Of a stretch of DNA of 64,000 nucleotides, positions 42,226 through 53,577 are shown piece by piece. The translations under genes were made by a program, and so were the position numbers. The notes under the pieces were generated by a model. That model ran no database searches, was not told where the DNA came from, and worked only from the letters and a program-made list of their open reading frames with translations. Within the stretch, counting starts at the first letter, position 1. Each line of letters starts with the position of its first letter. The stretch comes from Diploptera punctata (Eukaryota > Arthropoda > Insecta > Blattodea > Blaberidae): contig JASPKZ010001596.1 in assembly GCA_030220185.1 (NCBI GenBank), forward strand, positions 992,001-1,056,000, read 5' to 3'.

Positions 42226-42399
42226 TTAGAACTTGGCATATTCCAAACCTGTAAAAACACGAAAAATTTTACTAATTTGTTGTTTAAATACTTGGTCTAT
42301 TAATTCGTTTTATTTCACAAACTCTTTTGTTAAACCATACTATGGTCATCCCTAGTTGAAAATGTAATAATATTAATTGCATTCTAAGGTTCTATATAC

Positions 42400-43507
42400 C
42401 TTAAATGTGTCCTGTAATTGTTAACTGTAAGCTATGGTCAGTCAGTCACGGAAAACATAAAATTACTCTACACAACATAATAATTGATGGATTAAAATTT
42501 CCTCTTGGATTCTACGTTATCGGTACAAAACTAACAAAAACGTATTGATGACATTTTCTTGTAAAGTCATTATATTTCCCGCTAGAGTCCCGTGACTGAC
42601 TGACTTTTTGTCCTATCATTTATATCCTAATACGCATGGCGCAGTCAGTTGCTTGCTGCACTCCGCTGAGGATTAATATAAACATGGTTCAGGAAATCTG
42701 GTAGATAGTTCGGCTCAGCTATTCCATAAAATAATTACTGACCCTTTTTGTGTGACAATTTGAGCTAAAAGGCAGTCAGCGAAAGCATTTAAATATATTC
42801 AGGAAAAAGTTGCACTAAACGAAGCAGCCATACTTGTTGATTTCTCAGAAAATTATACTTACAAAGAACAAAATGAGAACCAGGCAGTTCATTGGAAAAA
42901 TTAGCATATCTCAATGTTAACTGCTGTTGCCTAGTTTAGATGGAAGGTGACAGAGAAGTTCAGAAGTAATACTTTGTTCTAGTGACACATGGCATGTGCG
43001 CTATAGATGTTTGCTACAGAAAAGTGTGTGTGTGTTTTTAACTATAGGGACTTCTTCCAAAACTTGAGGCGATAAAAATTTTCAATTGGAGCAGCAGGTT
43101 ATAGAAATAGGCATATACATTTAGCAATGTGATACTGCTTACTTGTATATTTGGATGTTGACATAAAATGGAACTTCTTTGAATCGTACCATGGAAAGGG
43201 AACTATAGATGCGATTGGCGGCCAAGTAAAAAGGATGGCACGGATGTATGAAAAATCGGGAAAGAAGATACAAAATGGTGCAGAATTATGTAATTTGAGC
43301 TATAAAACGAACCAAATAACTTTTCAGGAGGAGCCACAAAATGATATAGAAGAAGGAAAGAATTTTTTAGAAAAACAATTTGAATATCTCGCATCTATCA
43401 CGGACTTATTGCGTATATCATGTGAAAGCGTTGGACCAGTATGTTTAGAGTACGCACAACTGCCAAACAATCAATCAGCGGAACAAATCCATAAGTTCGT
43501 GTGTTAA
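42400..43507 (+). pseudogene. Decayed gene of the VDFSENY / DGAA / HGKG family
   Basis: Fragments in order: KVALNEAAILVDFSENYTYK, then a shift and LTAVA; next FSIGAAGYRNRHI, where related proteins (from memory) have DGAA.QFKN; then an open frame (43151-43507, 118 aa) starting DVDIKWNFFESYHGKGTID with AIGGQVKRMARM. This order, a first DFSENY, a DGAASQFKN-like block and S.HGKG..DGIGG..KR, I remember from many uncharacterised arthropod and cnidarian proteins that are probably transposon-derived. The last frame stays open for 118 codons and ends AEQIHKFVC. The middle has lost its key Asp (DG is IG). GTCAGTCAGTCAC motifs lie near 42434 and, inverted, 42590. I cannot name the function. Confidence 0.55.
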
Positions 43508-43599
43508 AAAAACTGAATGGCGCGACAGTCTAGAAAGCCCTTGACTACTGATCTCACATCCAAGTATATCAATAAGAGATTGACAATCATATAACCAAT

Positions 43600-43830
43600 A
43601 TATAGGATGACATGTGGTCAGCATGTCAGATGCTCCAGCCATTATGGCTGGTTTTCTCGACGGCAACCGCTAAATATTTAGTTCCCAAATTCTTCATGAA
43701 CCTGTGCGGGCACCAGTCCCATTGTGGCCGAAATTCCATGAGAAAATTTATTCTCTCATGGGGACTCGAACCAGCGCTCTCTGTTGAGGCATGTTGACTC
43801 AAACCACTCAGTTACAGCGTGGGACTTCAT
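43600..43830 (-). repeat. SINE-2 copy
   Basis: gatgacatgtggtcagcatg, gccattatggctggttttct, gggactcgaaccagcgct and a tRNA head ending cagttacagcgtgggac. Nearly complete but truncated at the left. Confidence 0.8.
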
Positions 43831-44481
43831 GCGTGACAGGAAACATTTTTATTAATGGGTCAAGTCAAGTTAGCGGCGAAGAAATAATAACTGCATAAGC
43901 GAATCTGTTACATTGATGAGTCGCCAGAAGATTGTTTTGTCGGGCTAATTAGACTTTAGGTTTATAGTTGTTTAAAAATAGAATTCACTACGTCAGCAAT
44001 TGGATAGATGAGATTTATAATAATTTGTTTTAAAAGTACCTGCACACTGATAAATAACTAACTTATTAAGAATGTGTATATCATACATTCTGGAAGGCAT
44101 ATTGTGAACTCTTAGTATTTTTTTATTTGCATGGTTCAATCTAGATATAAAAAAATTAAATATTGCATCATGTAACTTGTAATCAGTTAATATATATGAA
44201 TATGAAAGTTTTCTTGAGTGATTGCGAAAAACTGCTTCGTGTCGTGTCTAAAGTGTGGCAAAATACAAGGCCGTGCCCTGAGTGATAAAAAATTTGGGCT
44301 AGTGTTTATTGATAAAGGATTTATATTCACGGCTAAAACAACTCTAAACTGTGAGTGTTTTTAGATTCAAAAGTTCAGTTCTATTTTTTATTAGTGTAGT
44401 GTAAATTAATTTTTTGAGTGTTCACTGCCACCTTGAAACTAAGCCTTTGGTTATTAACCAAGCATTTGTGGCACATACAAG
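43831..44481. other. Probable 5' untranslated region of the jockey-like element, plus unassigned sequence
   Basis: No frame or motif. The last ~250 bp before the Gag ATG are likely the element's 5' leader, which in jockey elements holds an internal promoter, but I cannot fix its start. Confidence 0.35.
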
Positions 44482-46060
44482 ATGGAAAGTGTTGAAGTAG
44501 GACCGGAGGCCGCAGACCCAAGTACGCTTGAAATCTGGGAAGAAATAAACTATAAATTTGAAAAATATATAGAAGCCCAACGGCTTATAGATGATTGTGA
44601 ACTTGCTAGATTAGCTGCGCTAATTCGAGGAACAATCCACATTATAATAGGTTATCTTCAAACATATAAAGATTTTGAGCGTACGGTGACCGCTTATGAC
44701 CTCACCTGTCAATATATCCGTACTATAGAGGACCAACAGCGAACTGGCGCTGGATTAGTAGAATACCTACAAGCATTGCATGTTGAATTAAAACGCACTG
44801 CTATTGAAATACAAACATCGGCATTTTTCAATAATGGAGATGATCCTCCAACTCAATCTAGTGTACCTGAAACACAAAAAATATCACAAACAAAAGAAAG
44901 ACCATCCCAGCGTGTAGCTACTACACGCTCGGACAGGAAGAAACCATTGACAGATGGATCATCTTCGGTGGTGGCTACGGCAGTACCCATCCAAAATAAA
45001 TTTGCACTTCTTGCAGAATCAATGGATACTGTTGAGCTACCAGCTCCTACTGCAGCTTCCACATCGGGGACATCCCAATCAGGGGGGGAAACCTGCGACT
45101 ACAGCACAGCGCAGACCTTCTGATGCCAAAAACAAAACAGGAAAAGTTAATAAAACTGAAAAAGCTACAAATGAAATCAATAACACAAAAAATGCTACAA
45201 ATGAAGCAAACATTAATGTACCTGAAGTGATCCGCCCACCTCCTATTACTGTAATAGGACACAACGATCTTTTTAGAATGAATAAAGAAATCAAACCTAG
45301 ACTTACAGGCGATCTGAAGGTTATTAATACACCAGAATGTCTGCGATACTATGCTTCCAACGTGGCAGACTTTGATATGCTCAAAGAATTCTTCAAATTA
45401 GCAAATAAACAATACTACACCTATACTATGAAAAAAGATCTGCTACTGCGGGTAGTGTTGAGGAGGCTTCCATCTAACACTCCCATCCAAGATATTGAAA
45501 CTGAACTTAAAGAACTCCAATACCCAATCAAATCCATCAAACAAATCACCAAAAAAGAAGGTGATCAGCTTACATCACTTCCGCTATTTATTCTCGAGGT
45601 AGAAAACTCTGATTCTGGACGAGAAATATATAATCTAAACCGCGTCCTCTTCACAGTAGTCGAGGTTGTGCCATATCGACCTAGAGCTGGACTGAAGCAG
45701 TGCTTTCGGTGCCAGTATTTCAACTACACCTTTATGGAATGACGCCGCACCCCACGCTGTGTGGTGTGCGCAGATACACATAGCCACAGGGATTGTCCAG
45801 TGGAGGTAGCTGCCCTCACTGATCGATCCTTGTTGAAATGTGCCAACTGTGGTGGTGAACATCCCGCTTCCTTCAGAGGTTGTCAAGCCTATAAGGCTGC
45901 ACAGGAAGCATACCTCAAGACTAAGAAACCTTCTCCTACTCTCACTCCAACTATACCCAGAGTCTTCCAATCTAAACCTATTAGACAAAATATTTCTTTC
46001 AGTCAAATTATAAACCCTGACACTGCCGCAAAACCAAATATAGCGAGCACTGCTCAATAA
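44482..46060 (+). pseudogene. Jockey-like ORF1 (Gag, zinc-knuckle protein)
   Basis: The nucleic-acid-binding Gag-like protein of the element. The ATG frame starts MESVEVGPEAADPSTLEIWE and runs to a run of seven G (45082-45088), where it shifts by one base. The next frame carries a pre-knuckle domain (RPPPITVIGHNDLF, KDLLLRVVLRRLP, FILEVENSDSG, VEVVPYRPRAGLKQ). Three CCHC knuckles follow. The first has lost its last two ligands: CFRC, Tyr where His is expected, and TGA (45740-45742) where Cys is expected. The second, CVVCADTHSHRDC, and third, CANCGGEHPASFRGC, look intact. The ORF ends at 46060. Total about 525 codons, normal for the group. Confidence 0.88.
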
Positions 46061-46207
46061 CAACTTGGGTCGATACATCAACCTTCTGGGCATGAACATA
46101 AACTGCTCCGGGAAATTCAAGCTACTCTAGCTGGATTTAAATACCCAAGTGAGTCGAAATACATGATGTATTACATGGCACCAGTTGACAACATCTATAC
46201 TTCGGTG

Positions 46208-49200
46208 ATGGGTAGATTTACTCACGGAAGCTATCTCAATGTCATGGCATTTAATGCCAATGGTGTGGCTAGACAAATTCAGGAGCTAACTACTTTTTAC
46301 AAAAAAGAGATATAGACATTCTTCTCATAAATGAAACTTTTCTAAAGCAGCGCGACCGTTTCAAAATTCCGAACTATTACACATACCGAAATGACCGTTT
46401 GGACGGTCCCCTTGGTGGCACCGCTATTTGTTTAAAGCGAACCCTTGGCCATAGAGTGGCCTCTATTCCAAGGCTTCAATTCATGGAAGTCACTGGCATC
46501 CTTCTACCCATCTCAAACCGCGAAAATATTTTCATAGCATCAGTCTATAAATCTCCCACCAGACTTCTCACGAGACACGACCTCAATATTCTCACATCTG
46601 TCTCCCCTAACTATTTTGTTAGCGGGAGACTTCAATGCTAAACATCTTTATTGGAATTGTCGTGTCCAAAATGGAGCTGGTGTAACATTGCAAAGATTCT
46701 GTCAGCTTCACAACATAGAAATATCTACACCAAGGGAATATACATTCTTCATGAACACTGTTTATGGTATTCGATCTGATATTCTTGATATAGCGCTATC
46801 GAAGAATGTCCCTATTTCTCCACACGTCACCACCGCTACAGACGCACTAAACTCTGACCATGTACCAATACTTTTTAAATCTCACCTTACTTACTTACTT
46901 ACTCACTGGCACTATCGAACCCGTAGGTTCATGGCCGCGCGGACATAAGCTCTCCATATATCCCTATCCTGAGCTAATGCTTTCCAATCATTCCCTGTAT
47001 AATCTACTTCCCTCAAATCATAGTTAATGTTATTCTACCAACTGGGCGTTTTCCTTCTGGCTTTCCTACAAGAAGCCTCCATGGAAGTCTTTCATTCCCC
47101 ATACGTGCAACATGTCCTGCCCATCGCAGTCTACGAGACTTAACAGTTCTTATTATATCTGGCTTCCTATAAAGACCATGTAGTTCATTGTTATGTAGTC
47201 TTCTCCATTCACCTGTATGTTCATCTCTCTTTGGTCCAAAAATTTTCCTAAGTACTTTATTCTCAAATACTTGTAATCTCCTTTCCTCCCTTAAAGTAAG
47301 AGTCCATGTTTCGCACCCATAGGCCTATAATATAACTGGTAGAATAATAGTTTTATATATTTTCAGTTTAACGTTTTTTGAAAGGAGTTGGGACATCAAG
47401 AGTCTCTGCAATGCATAATAGCACGCATTTCCAGAATTGAGCCTATGTTTAATTTCTTTGTGCATCTCATTCCTATTTGTGATTATTGTTCCTAGGTATT
47501 TGAATTCAGCCACTTCCTCAAAATTTCCCTCATTTGTCATTAGCTGTCCATTTCCATTATATAATGAATTTCTATGTGTGACCATATATTTAGTTTTATT
47601 GATATTTACTTCCAGTCCTAATTTCTTAGTGTTACTCAATAGTGTGTGCGTGTTGTCCTTTAGTATCTCCTCGCTATCGGCCAATAATACTACATCATCA
47701 GCATAAACTAACAGCTTATTAATACCATTCAGTTGTAAGCCTTCCTCATTCTCTAAAGATTTAATGGCAAGCTCTAGTACAAAATTAAATAGTAGAGGAG
47801 ATAGTGCATCTCCTTGCTTCAACCCATTCTGGATTTCAAAAGTGTCCGAAAATTGTTTGCCTACACGCACCCTACTCTTTGTGCCATTCAGACACATTCG
47901 TATAAGTCTAATTAACTTTTTAGGAATTCCGAACTCCAGCAGGATACTATATAACTTCTCCCTCTTAATTGAATCATATGCTTTTTTGAAGTCTACGTAT
48001 AATTGATGTACAGTACCATTATAAAAAATCTGATCTGTTGTAGACCTGTTTCTTCTAAATGCACGTTGATGATCTCCTAGAATCTCACCTGCATTTTTAT
48101 TGTCCTCCCCACTTAACTTACAACATGATCCCATAGACTGGCAGACTTACACAACAATGCTTAACCAATGGGTTAAGCCAACATTGTCTGTTGCGTCTAC
48201 GGAACAATTAGAACACACTGTCCTTAACTTACAGGCCTCAATTATAACGGCCATAACACTATCTAAAACACGGACCAACAACACTGCACAACCATATAAC
48301 ACAGATCCCACACTTCAAAATTATTTAACCTTAAAAAGGCGGTACCTAAAATGGTACCGCGATTTTGGAAGTCGCTAACACAAACAATTATACAATCATT
48401 ATGCTAATCTGGTTAAAACCGTCTGCAAACACTTAGAAATGCTGACTGGGATGATGCCCTACAGCATTTTACGGAACGAAAAACCCCACCTTGGGGCATT
48501 CTTAAGCGGATACGAAGGAGTAGAGTTCCGTCTCCTCCCTCAGCTATCCATTATAATGGACTTGGGCTTATCTCCCAAGGGAGAAGGCTCAAGACCTCGC
48601 TGAAAATCTTGCAGACCGGTTTAAATCACATGAGCTCGCCAGACCAGCTCATGAAAATGAGGTACACCATACTGTAAGTACGTTTCTTGAGCGTCCAATC
48701 CCACAACACCTTCCTGATATACGGCTTTCGGAATTGAAAGCCGTAATTCAATCTCTACCTAACCAACGTGCCCCCGGTCATGACCGGATACCAAACCTGG
48801 CGGTAAAACATTTACCGCCAAAAGCCCTAATCCTTCTCCAGATAATGAAGCTTTGTTTCCGATTCCATTACTTCCCTGAAGTATGGAAAAGTGCCAATGT
48901 AATAGCTATCCCCAAGCCTGGAAAGATCCTACCGTCCCAGGCAATCTAAGACCAATTAGTCTTCTACCAGTGCTGAGCAAAATATTGGAGAAACTCATTT
49001 TGGCACTAATAAAAACAGAAGTCTCAATGAGAGACCTTATTCCTTACCATCAATTTGGCTTTAGAAAATCTCATAGCACTCCGCTCCAACTAGTTCGACT
49101 GGTGGTTCAGATTGTCACGGGCTTCAATGCCAAGAGATGTACTTTGGCCGTTTTTCTTGACATTGAGAGAGCTTTCGATACGACTTGGATAGATGGGCTT

Positions 49201-50109
49201 GTATACAAATTAATCACATTTAACATTTCGGCTGATATAATTAAACTTATAGCAAAATATCTCACTAACCGGCAATTTTATGGGTAAATGGGTATAAATC
49301 AGACTGTAAGCCTCTCCAGGCGGGAGTTCCACAGGGTGCAGTACTCTCACCTCTCCTCTACACATTATATGTGTCAGGTTTTCCATCCCTACCAAACTTC
49401 CATATAGCTTCCTTTGCTGATGATACATGTTTGTATCATCAGACATCTTTCCGTGGTATGCGAAATCGCATCCACATCATCCAAAATGCCCTAAATACTA
49501 TCCATAACTGGCTACACATGTGGAACATTGAGGTGAATGCAAATAAAACGCAAGTCGTCTTATTTAAGAAAACCCACAGATGTATTCCCATCCGGCTCAT
49601 CTTGGGAGCTTCACTTCGTCTGGAGACTTCAGTCAAGTATCTTGGAATCCATCTGGATTCCAAGCTTACGTTCAAAATGCATATTCAGAATCTACAACAT
49701 CAAGCAAATGCTGCAATTGCACTTTTATATCCATTTTTCAAGTCGACCACTCTATTTACTCGGATGGATTAAACTTACACTGTACAAAACTGTGATCCGC
49801 AGTATGTTGCTGTATGGATGTGAAGCCTGGAGAATCCTCGCTGCTTACAACAAAAAGAAAGTTCAGATCATACAGAATAAATGCCTCAAAATTATCTTTT
49901 CGGCCCCGTTTTACACGAGGATAACAGAGCTTCACAACCTAGCACAGATGCCCTATATTGCGACTACAATTGAAGAAAAAGTAAATGACATGTATCATGT
50001 TATTTCAAATCATGACAACCCAATTGTTCGTAATATAGGACATATGCTACAGCGACGTGCTGTTCGCCGAGGCATATTCCCTCTGGATGGACCCAGGAAT
50101 ATGATATGA
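46208..50109 (+). pseudogene. Jockey-like ORF2 (endonuclease-reverse transcriptase)
   Basis: Endonuclease: NVMAFNANGVARQIQEL, then after a shift in the A-run near 46300 INETFLKQRD, GGTAICLKR, IFIASVYKSP, then in another frame AGDFNAKHLYWNCR and SDHVPILF. RT-B interrupts after KSHL (46887) and the frame resumes at 48091. RT: NQRAPGHDRIPN, NLRPISLLPVLSKILEK, QFGFRKSHSTPLQLV, AVFLDIERAFDTTW (motif A), GVPQGAVLSPLLY, and SFADDTCLYH with FADD at about 49411. Thumb: KYLGIHLDSKLTFK. C-terminus: RSMLLYGCEAW, IQNKCLKIIFSAP, then ends 50109. At least five shifts or stops. Roughly 900 codons without the insert, normal length. Confidence 0.88.
46888..48080 (-). mobile_element. RT-B insertion inside jockey ORF2
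   Basis: 1193 bp flanked by AATCTCACCT at 46878-46887 and 48081-48090. The left end begins tacttacttacttactcact, the (GTAA)n tail of the minus-strand element; the right end is a 5' truncation plus a small internal deletion. The frame 47325-48134 is open from DHQRAFRRNRSTTDQIF through KAYDSIKREKLY and LLVYADDVVLLA to LPVIL, so the RT palm is intact here. The C-terminal part is shifted. Confidence 0.92.
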
Positions 50110-50394
50110 GTATTTTAAAACAGCAAAAGTGGCGTGGCTCACTCCGTGACGCTGGCTTTCGGACTCTCTGCTTGTCTGGCGGCACGGTTTTTGACGCCCC
50201 GCTTTAGATAGTGGAACACCTCATCTCTACATCTCTACCCAATACTACTTCAACACATAAGTAAAATATCAACGTCCTAACAATGGAGCTGAACTAGTGA
50301 GTGAACCCTATATTGATAAACACTAGGGAATTTGGCTGTCATGGGGCCAATGTAGTTCAAGAGCAGTACCCTGGGCGATGCACAGTCATTGCCA

Positions 50395-51390
50395 TCACTC
50401 AGCAGCAGAATCTTCAGTTTTCAGCGTGGTCCGTTTCGGAAGCCGTTCACCCATCCAAGCGTCGACCACACTCCATGTTGCCCAACCGTGGTTTTCTTCA
50501 TATCTTCTTCGCTGTTCTGGGGATGACATGGTGGGCAGCGAGAGCAGTTTTCCATGTAGATAATAATCTTTGGACAACATCTCGGGTTTTCATGGAATGT
50601 GGCCTTTTCTCAATCTCTATTGCTTCTCTGTAGATTCTTGAGTTTTCATTATCTATTTTAGCCAACGTTCTAAATCCTGTGAGGTCGATCTTGTGACCCT
50701 TCTGTTTCATATGTTGCACCAGAGTTGATGTAGGTTCTTGACTATTTATTGCAGCCTTATGTTCTTGAATTCGGCAGGAAATTCTTGTGTCGATACGTCC
50801 TACATATGTTTGTTCGCATGAGGTGCAAGGGATCTCGTAGATGCCTTGTGATTCTAGGGGTATTTTATCTTTAGCACACCTGAGTAAGTTGGAGATGGTT
50901 CTTTCCGAGTGAAATATAGTTTTAATCTGATCTTTTTGTAGTACTCGGCTTATTTTATCCGTATTTATCGGTAAGAAGGCAGTGCCTAAGGTCTGCTCTT
51001 TCTTCTCCGATGTACTTGGTGCGTTTCTTGCTCGTTTAAACACTCTTTTTACTGCATGTTCGGGATAGCCATTTGATAGAAGTGCCCGTTTGAGTTGTTT
51101 TTCCTCTTCATGAAGATGATCTTGATCTGTAAGTCGCAGTGATCGGATGACGAGAGTGTTGATTACTGAAGTTATTTGTGCCGGGTGATGGTGTGATGCG
51201 GCGTTCAGATATCTATCAGTATGAGTAGATTTCCGGTATACTGTGTGTGCAAGTCTTCCTTCAGGTCTTCTTATCACAAGTACATCTAGAAATGGTGGTC
51301 GCTGTTCTTGTTCAACTTCCATAGTGAATTTAATCTGACCATGTTGGCTGTTTAAGTGTATCAGGAATTCGTTGAGAGCAGATCTACCGT
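50395..51390 (-). pseudogene. PLE reverse transcriptase thumb plus GIY-YIG endonuclease
   Basis: Open from about 51390 in frame: ALNEFLIHLNSQHGQIKFTM, then PPFLDVLVIRRPEG, HTVYRKSTHTDRYLNAASHH (a hallmark of Penelope-like RTs), then the linker and GIYEIPCTSCEQTYVGRID, the GIY-YIG core with both Gly residues present, followed by RIQEHKAAI and a distal REAIEIEKRP. The nuclease would nick DNA to start reverse transcription. A frameshift near 50520 moves the terminus into the other frame: RRRYEENHG, then LKTEDSAAE and stop. The palm with YADD is missing, so it is dead, but the endonuclease module looks well preserved. Confidence 0.88.
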
Positions 51391-51454
51391 GAGACCAGAT
51401 TCCAAAAGTATTTTATTATATAAGACCTAAACCTGTGAATCGAACTGATCATTC

Positions 51455-51489
51455 CTTGATAATGGCATGTGGGATCATGCCGAAACGTC
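51455..51489 (+). ncRNA. Hammerhead-like motif antisense to the PLE, at its 5' junction
   Basis: CTTGATAAT, stem II GGCATG/CATGCC (six perfect pairs, TGGGAT loop), GAAACGTC. Same core class as at 27.26-27.35 kb, but with an intact GAAA. It lies on the strand opposite the PLE reading frame. Confidence 0.6.
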
Positions 51490-51540
51490 GGAATCAGTGG
51501 CCAGAGGCCGAACTTGATTCCAAGACGCGGAAAACCCAAG

Positions 51541-51889
51541 AAAACTTTCAGATTCATACTTATATCCGCGAAAATCTGCAATATAACACACACACATATA
51601 TATATAGTAAGTATATTTAACAATAGAGAAGGCACTTTATTATTATTATTTAATATTTTTGTTATTTTATATAATTTAAATTGGTACATGGTAAGCGAGT
51701 TAATTTAATTACATTATTGATTTAAATTAATATTTATTTTACAGCAAAATTAAATTTAACAGTTTTCGTAGAATTAATAAAGTATTTGCAGTTCTTTATT
51801 AATATCTGTAACCGAAACTGTTTATCTAGTTTCATAGTACCGGTATTTTGTTACATTTCTGTTATATTTGCATTTTGAAATACAGATAT
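51541..51889. other. Stretch with no recognised gene
   Basis: AT-rich; short ca/ta microsatellite near 51586-51605. Confidence 0.4.
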
Positions 51890-52263
51890 GTCAGTCAGTC
51901 ACAGAACGTAGTCACACATCATATATTAGGTCATAACTTTGGTATTAATTATGATTTAGGTTTAGTTTTTTTTATTTAAAACGGTAGTTTGGAAAATCGA
52001 ATTAGGAATGACATTTCAGAGAATGATGTAGATTAACATGTTAAGCTGCATGATGAGTTGACATTTATGTCAGTCAGTCACACATACTTTGATAGATAAT
52101 AAATAACATGAGTTTTTCTTCAGAAGTTGTATATTTATGTACAATCTTAATCACACACTTTTCCTCTATCATATCACTAGATAAGACCTCTAATTTCAAC
52201 CAATTGTAATATTTATGCAAGCATTTTGCTGCAAAAGTGTATTGTAAATGTCAGTCAGTCACA
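51889..52263 (+). repeat. Three evenly spaced TCAGTCAGTCACA motifs
   Basis: ATGTCAGTCAGTCACA occurs at about 51889, 52068 and 52249, that is 179 and 181 bp apart. The sequence between is not obviously repeated. The same core occurs near 42434 and inverted at 42590. Confidence 0.6.
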
Positions 52264-52265
52264 TA

Positions 52266-52845
52266 TGGAGTTGGAACGTCAAGATTCTCTTTAATGCATA
52301 ATAGCACTATTATGCATTAAAGGGATTTGACGTCGCAACTCCTTTAAAAAAACGTTAAAGTGAAAATATATAAAACTACTATTCTACCAATTGTTATATG
52401 GAAGTGAAACATGGACTCTTACTTTAAGGGTGGAAAGAAAATTACGAGTATTTGAGAACAAAGTTCTTAGGAAAATTTTTGGACCAAAGAGAAATTTCCA
52501 GACAAGATGAATGCAGAATGCTACATAACAGTGAACTACATGGTCTTTATAAGAAGCCAGATATAATGAGAACAGTTAAGTCTCGCAGACTGCGATGGGC
52601 AGGACATGTTGCACGTATGGGGAATGAAAGATTTGAATGGAAGCTTCTTGTAGGAAAGCCAGAGGGAAAACGCCCAGTTGGTAGATCAAGAATGAGGTCG
52701 GAGAATAACATTAACTATGATTTGAGGGAATTAGATTATACAGGTAATGATTGGAAAACATTAGCTCAGGATAGGGATGTATGGAGAGCTTATGTCCGCG
52801 CGACCATAATCCTACGGCTTCGATAGTGCCAGTGAGTTAGTTAAG
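52266..52845 (+). mobile_element. RT-B fragment with 5' inversion
   Basis: At the left end, gttggaacgtcaagattctc plus tttaatgcataatag is the reverse complement of the following ctattatgcattaaaggga and tttgacgtcgcaactcc. The body then reads gcagactgcgatgggcagg and ends gtgccagtgagttagttaag. The 124-codon ORF (52452-52826) is the C-terminal third, WKLLVGKPEGKRPVGRSRMR. Confidence 0.8.
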
Positions 52846-52974
52846 ATTAGTTAAGTAAAGCAGTAAAATCGAGCCATAAATCTGCCAAGGACTCACTTAA
52901 TTTATTCAGTTCCTGCATGACGAACTTTCTTTAATAAAGATACCTTTAATTTCTGTGTCATATAGCGTATAATA

Positions 52975-53577
52975 AACTAACTCACTGGCACTATCGAACC
53001 CTTAGATTCATGACCGTGCGGACATAGGCTCTCTATACATCCCTATTTTGAGCTAATGTTTTCTAATCATCCCATGTATAATCTACTTCCCTCAAATCAT
53101 GATTAATGCTATTCTCCCATCTCATTATTAGTATACCAACTGGGCGTTTTCCCTCTGGTTTTCTACAAGAAGCTTCCATTCACCTCTTTCATTTCTCATT
53201 CGTGTCACATGTCCTGCCCATCGCAGTCTACGAGACTTAACTGCTCTTATTATATCTGGCTTCCTATAAAGACCATGTAGTTCATTGTTATGAAGTCTTC
53301 TCCATTCACCTGTTTGTTCGCCTCTCTTTGGCCCAAAAAAATTCCTAAGAACTTTATTCTCAAATACCCGTAATATTTTCTCTTCCCTTAAAGTAAGAGT
53401 CAATGTTTCGCATTCATATAATATAACTGGAAGAACACCAGTTTTATATATTTTCAGTTTAATGATTTTTTAGAGAAGTTGGGGCGACGAGAATCCCTGT
53501 AATGCATAATAGCACGCATTTCCAGATTTGAGCCCATGTCTAATTTCTTTGTGCATCTCACTCCTATTTGTAATTAG
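52975..53577 (-). mobile_element. RT-B copy, 3' part (split by hAT)
   Basis: Minus-strand RT-B tail (plus: taactcactggcactatcga) with GPKRGEQTGEWRRLHNNE in a 91-aa frame. It continues after the hAT at 56672-56845 (KYLGTIIN, EVNINKTKSMFT, minus), so one RT-B copy was split. Confidence 0.85.

Larger units (their letters stand above)
44482..50285 (+). mobile_element. Jockey-like non-LTR retrotransposon, near full length, split by RT-B
   Basis: Two genes in the order Gag (ORF1), then endonuclease-RT (ORF2), no RNase H, as in the jockey group. Removing the 1.19-kb RT-B insertion leaves about 4.6 kb, the usual size. Frames are interrupted by several shifts and stops. The 3' boundary is uncertain, somewhere between the end of ORF2 (about 50109) and the PLE at 50300. 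Confidence 0.9.
50300..51540 (-). mobile_element. Penelope-like element (EN+), 5'-truncated
   Basis: The minus strand encodes the RT thumb and GIY-YIG endonuclease of a PLE. The 5' side is truncated near 51390, beyond which the sequence carries a hammerhead-like motif in the opposite orientation. The 3' side ends soon after the stop at 50395. Confidence 0.85.

Noticed and set aside
47437..48006. Plus-strand ORFs opposite RT-B (also at 35363-35914 and 63362-63838)
   Set aside because: They recur on the opposite strand of every RT-B copy, have no domain and mirror the RT codons; they are shadows.
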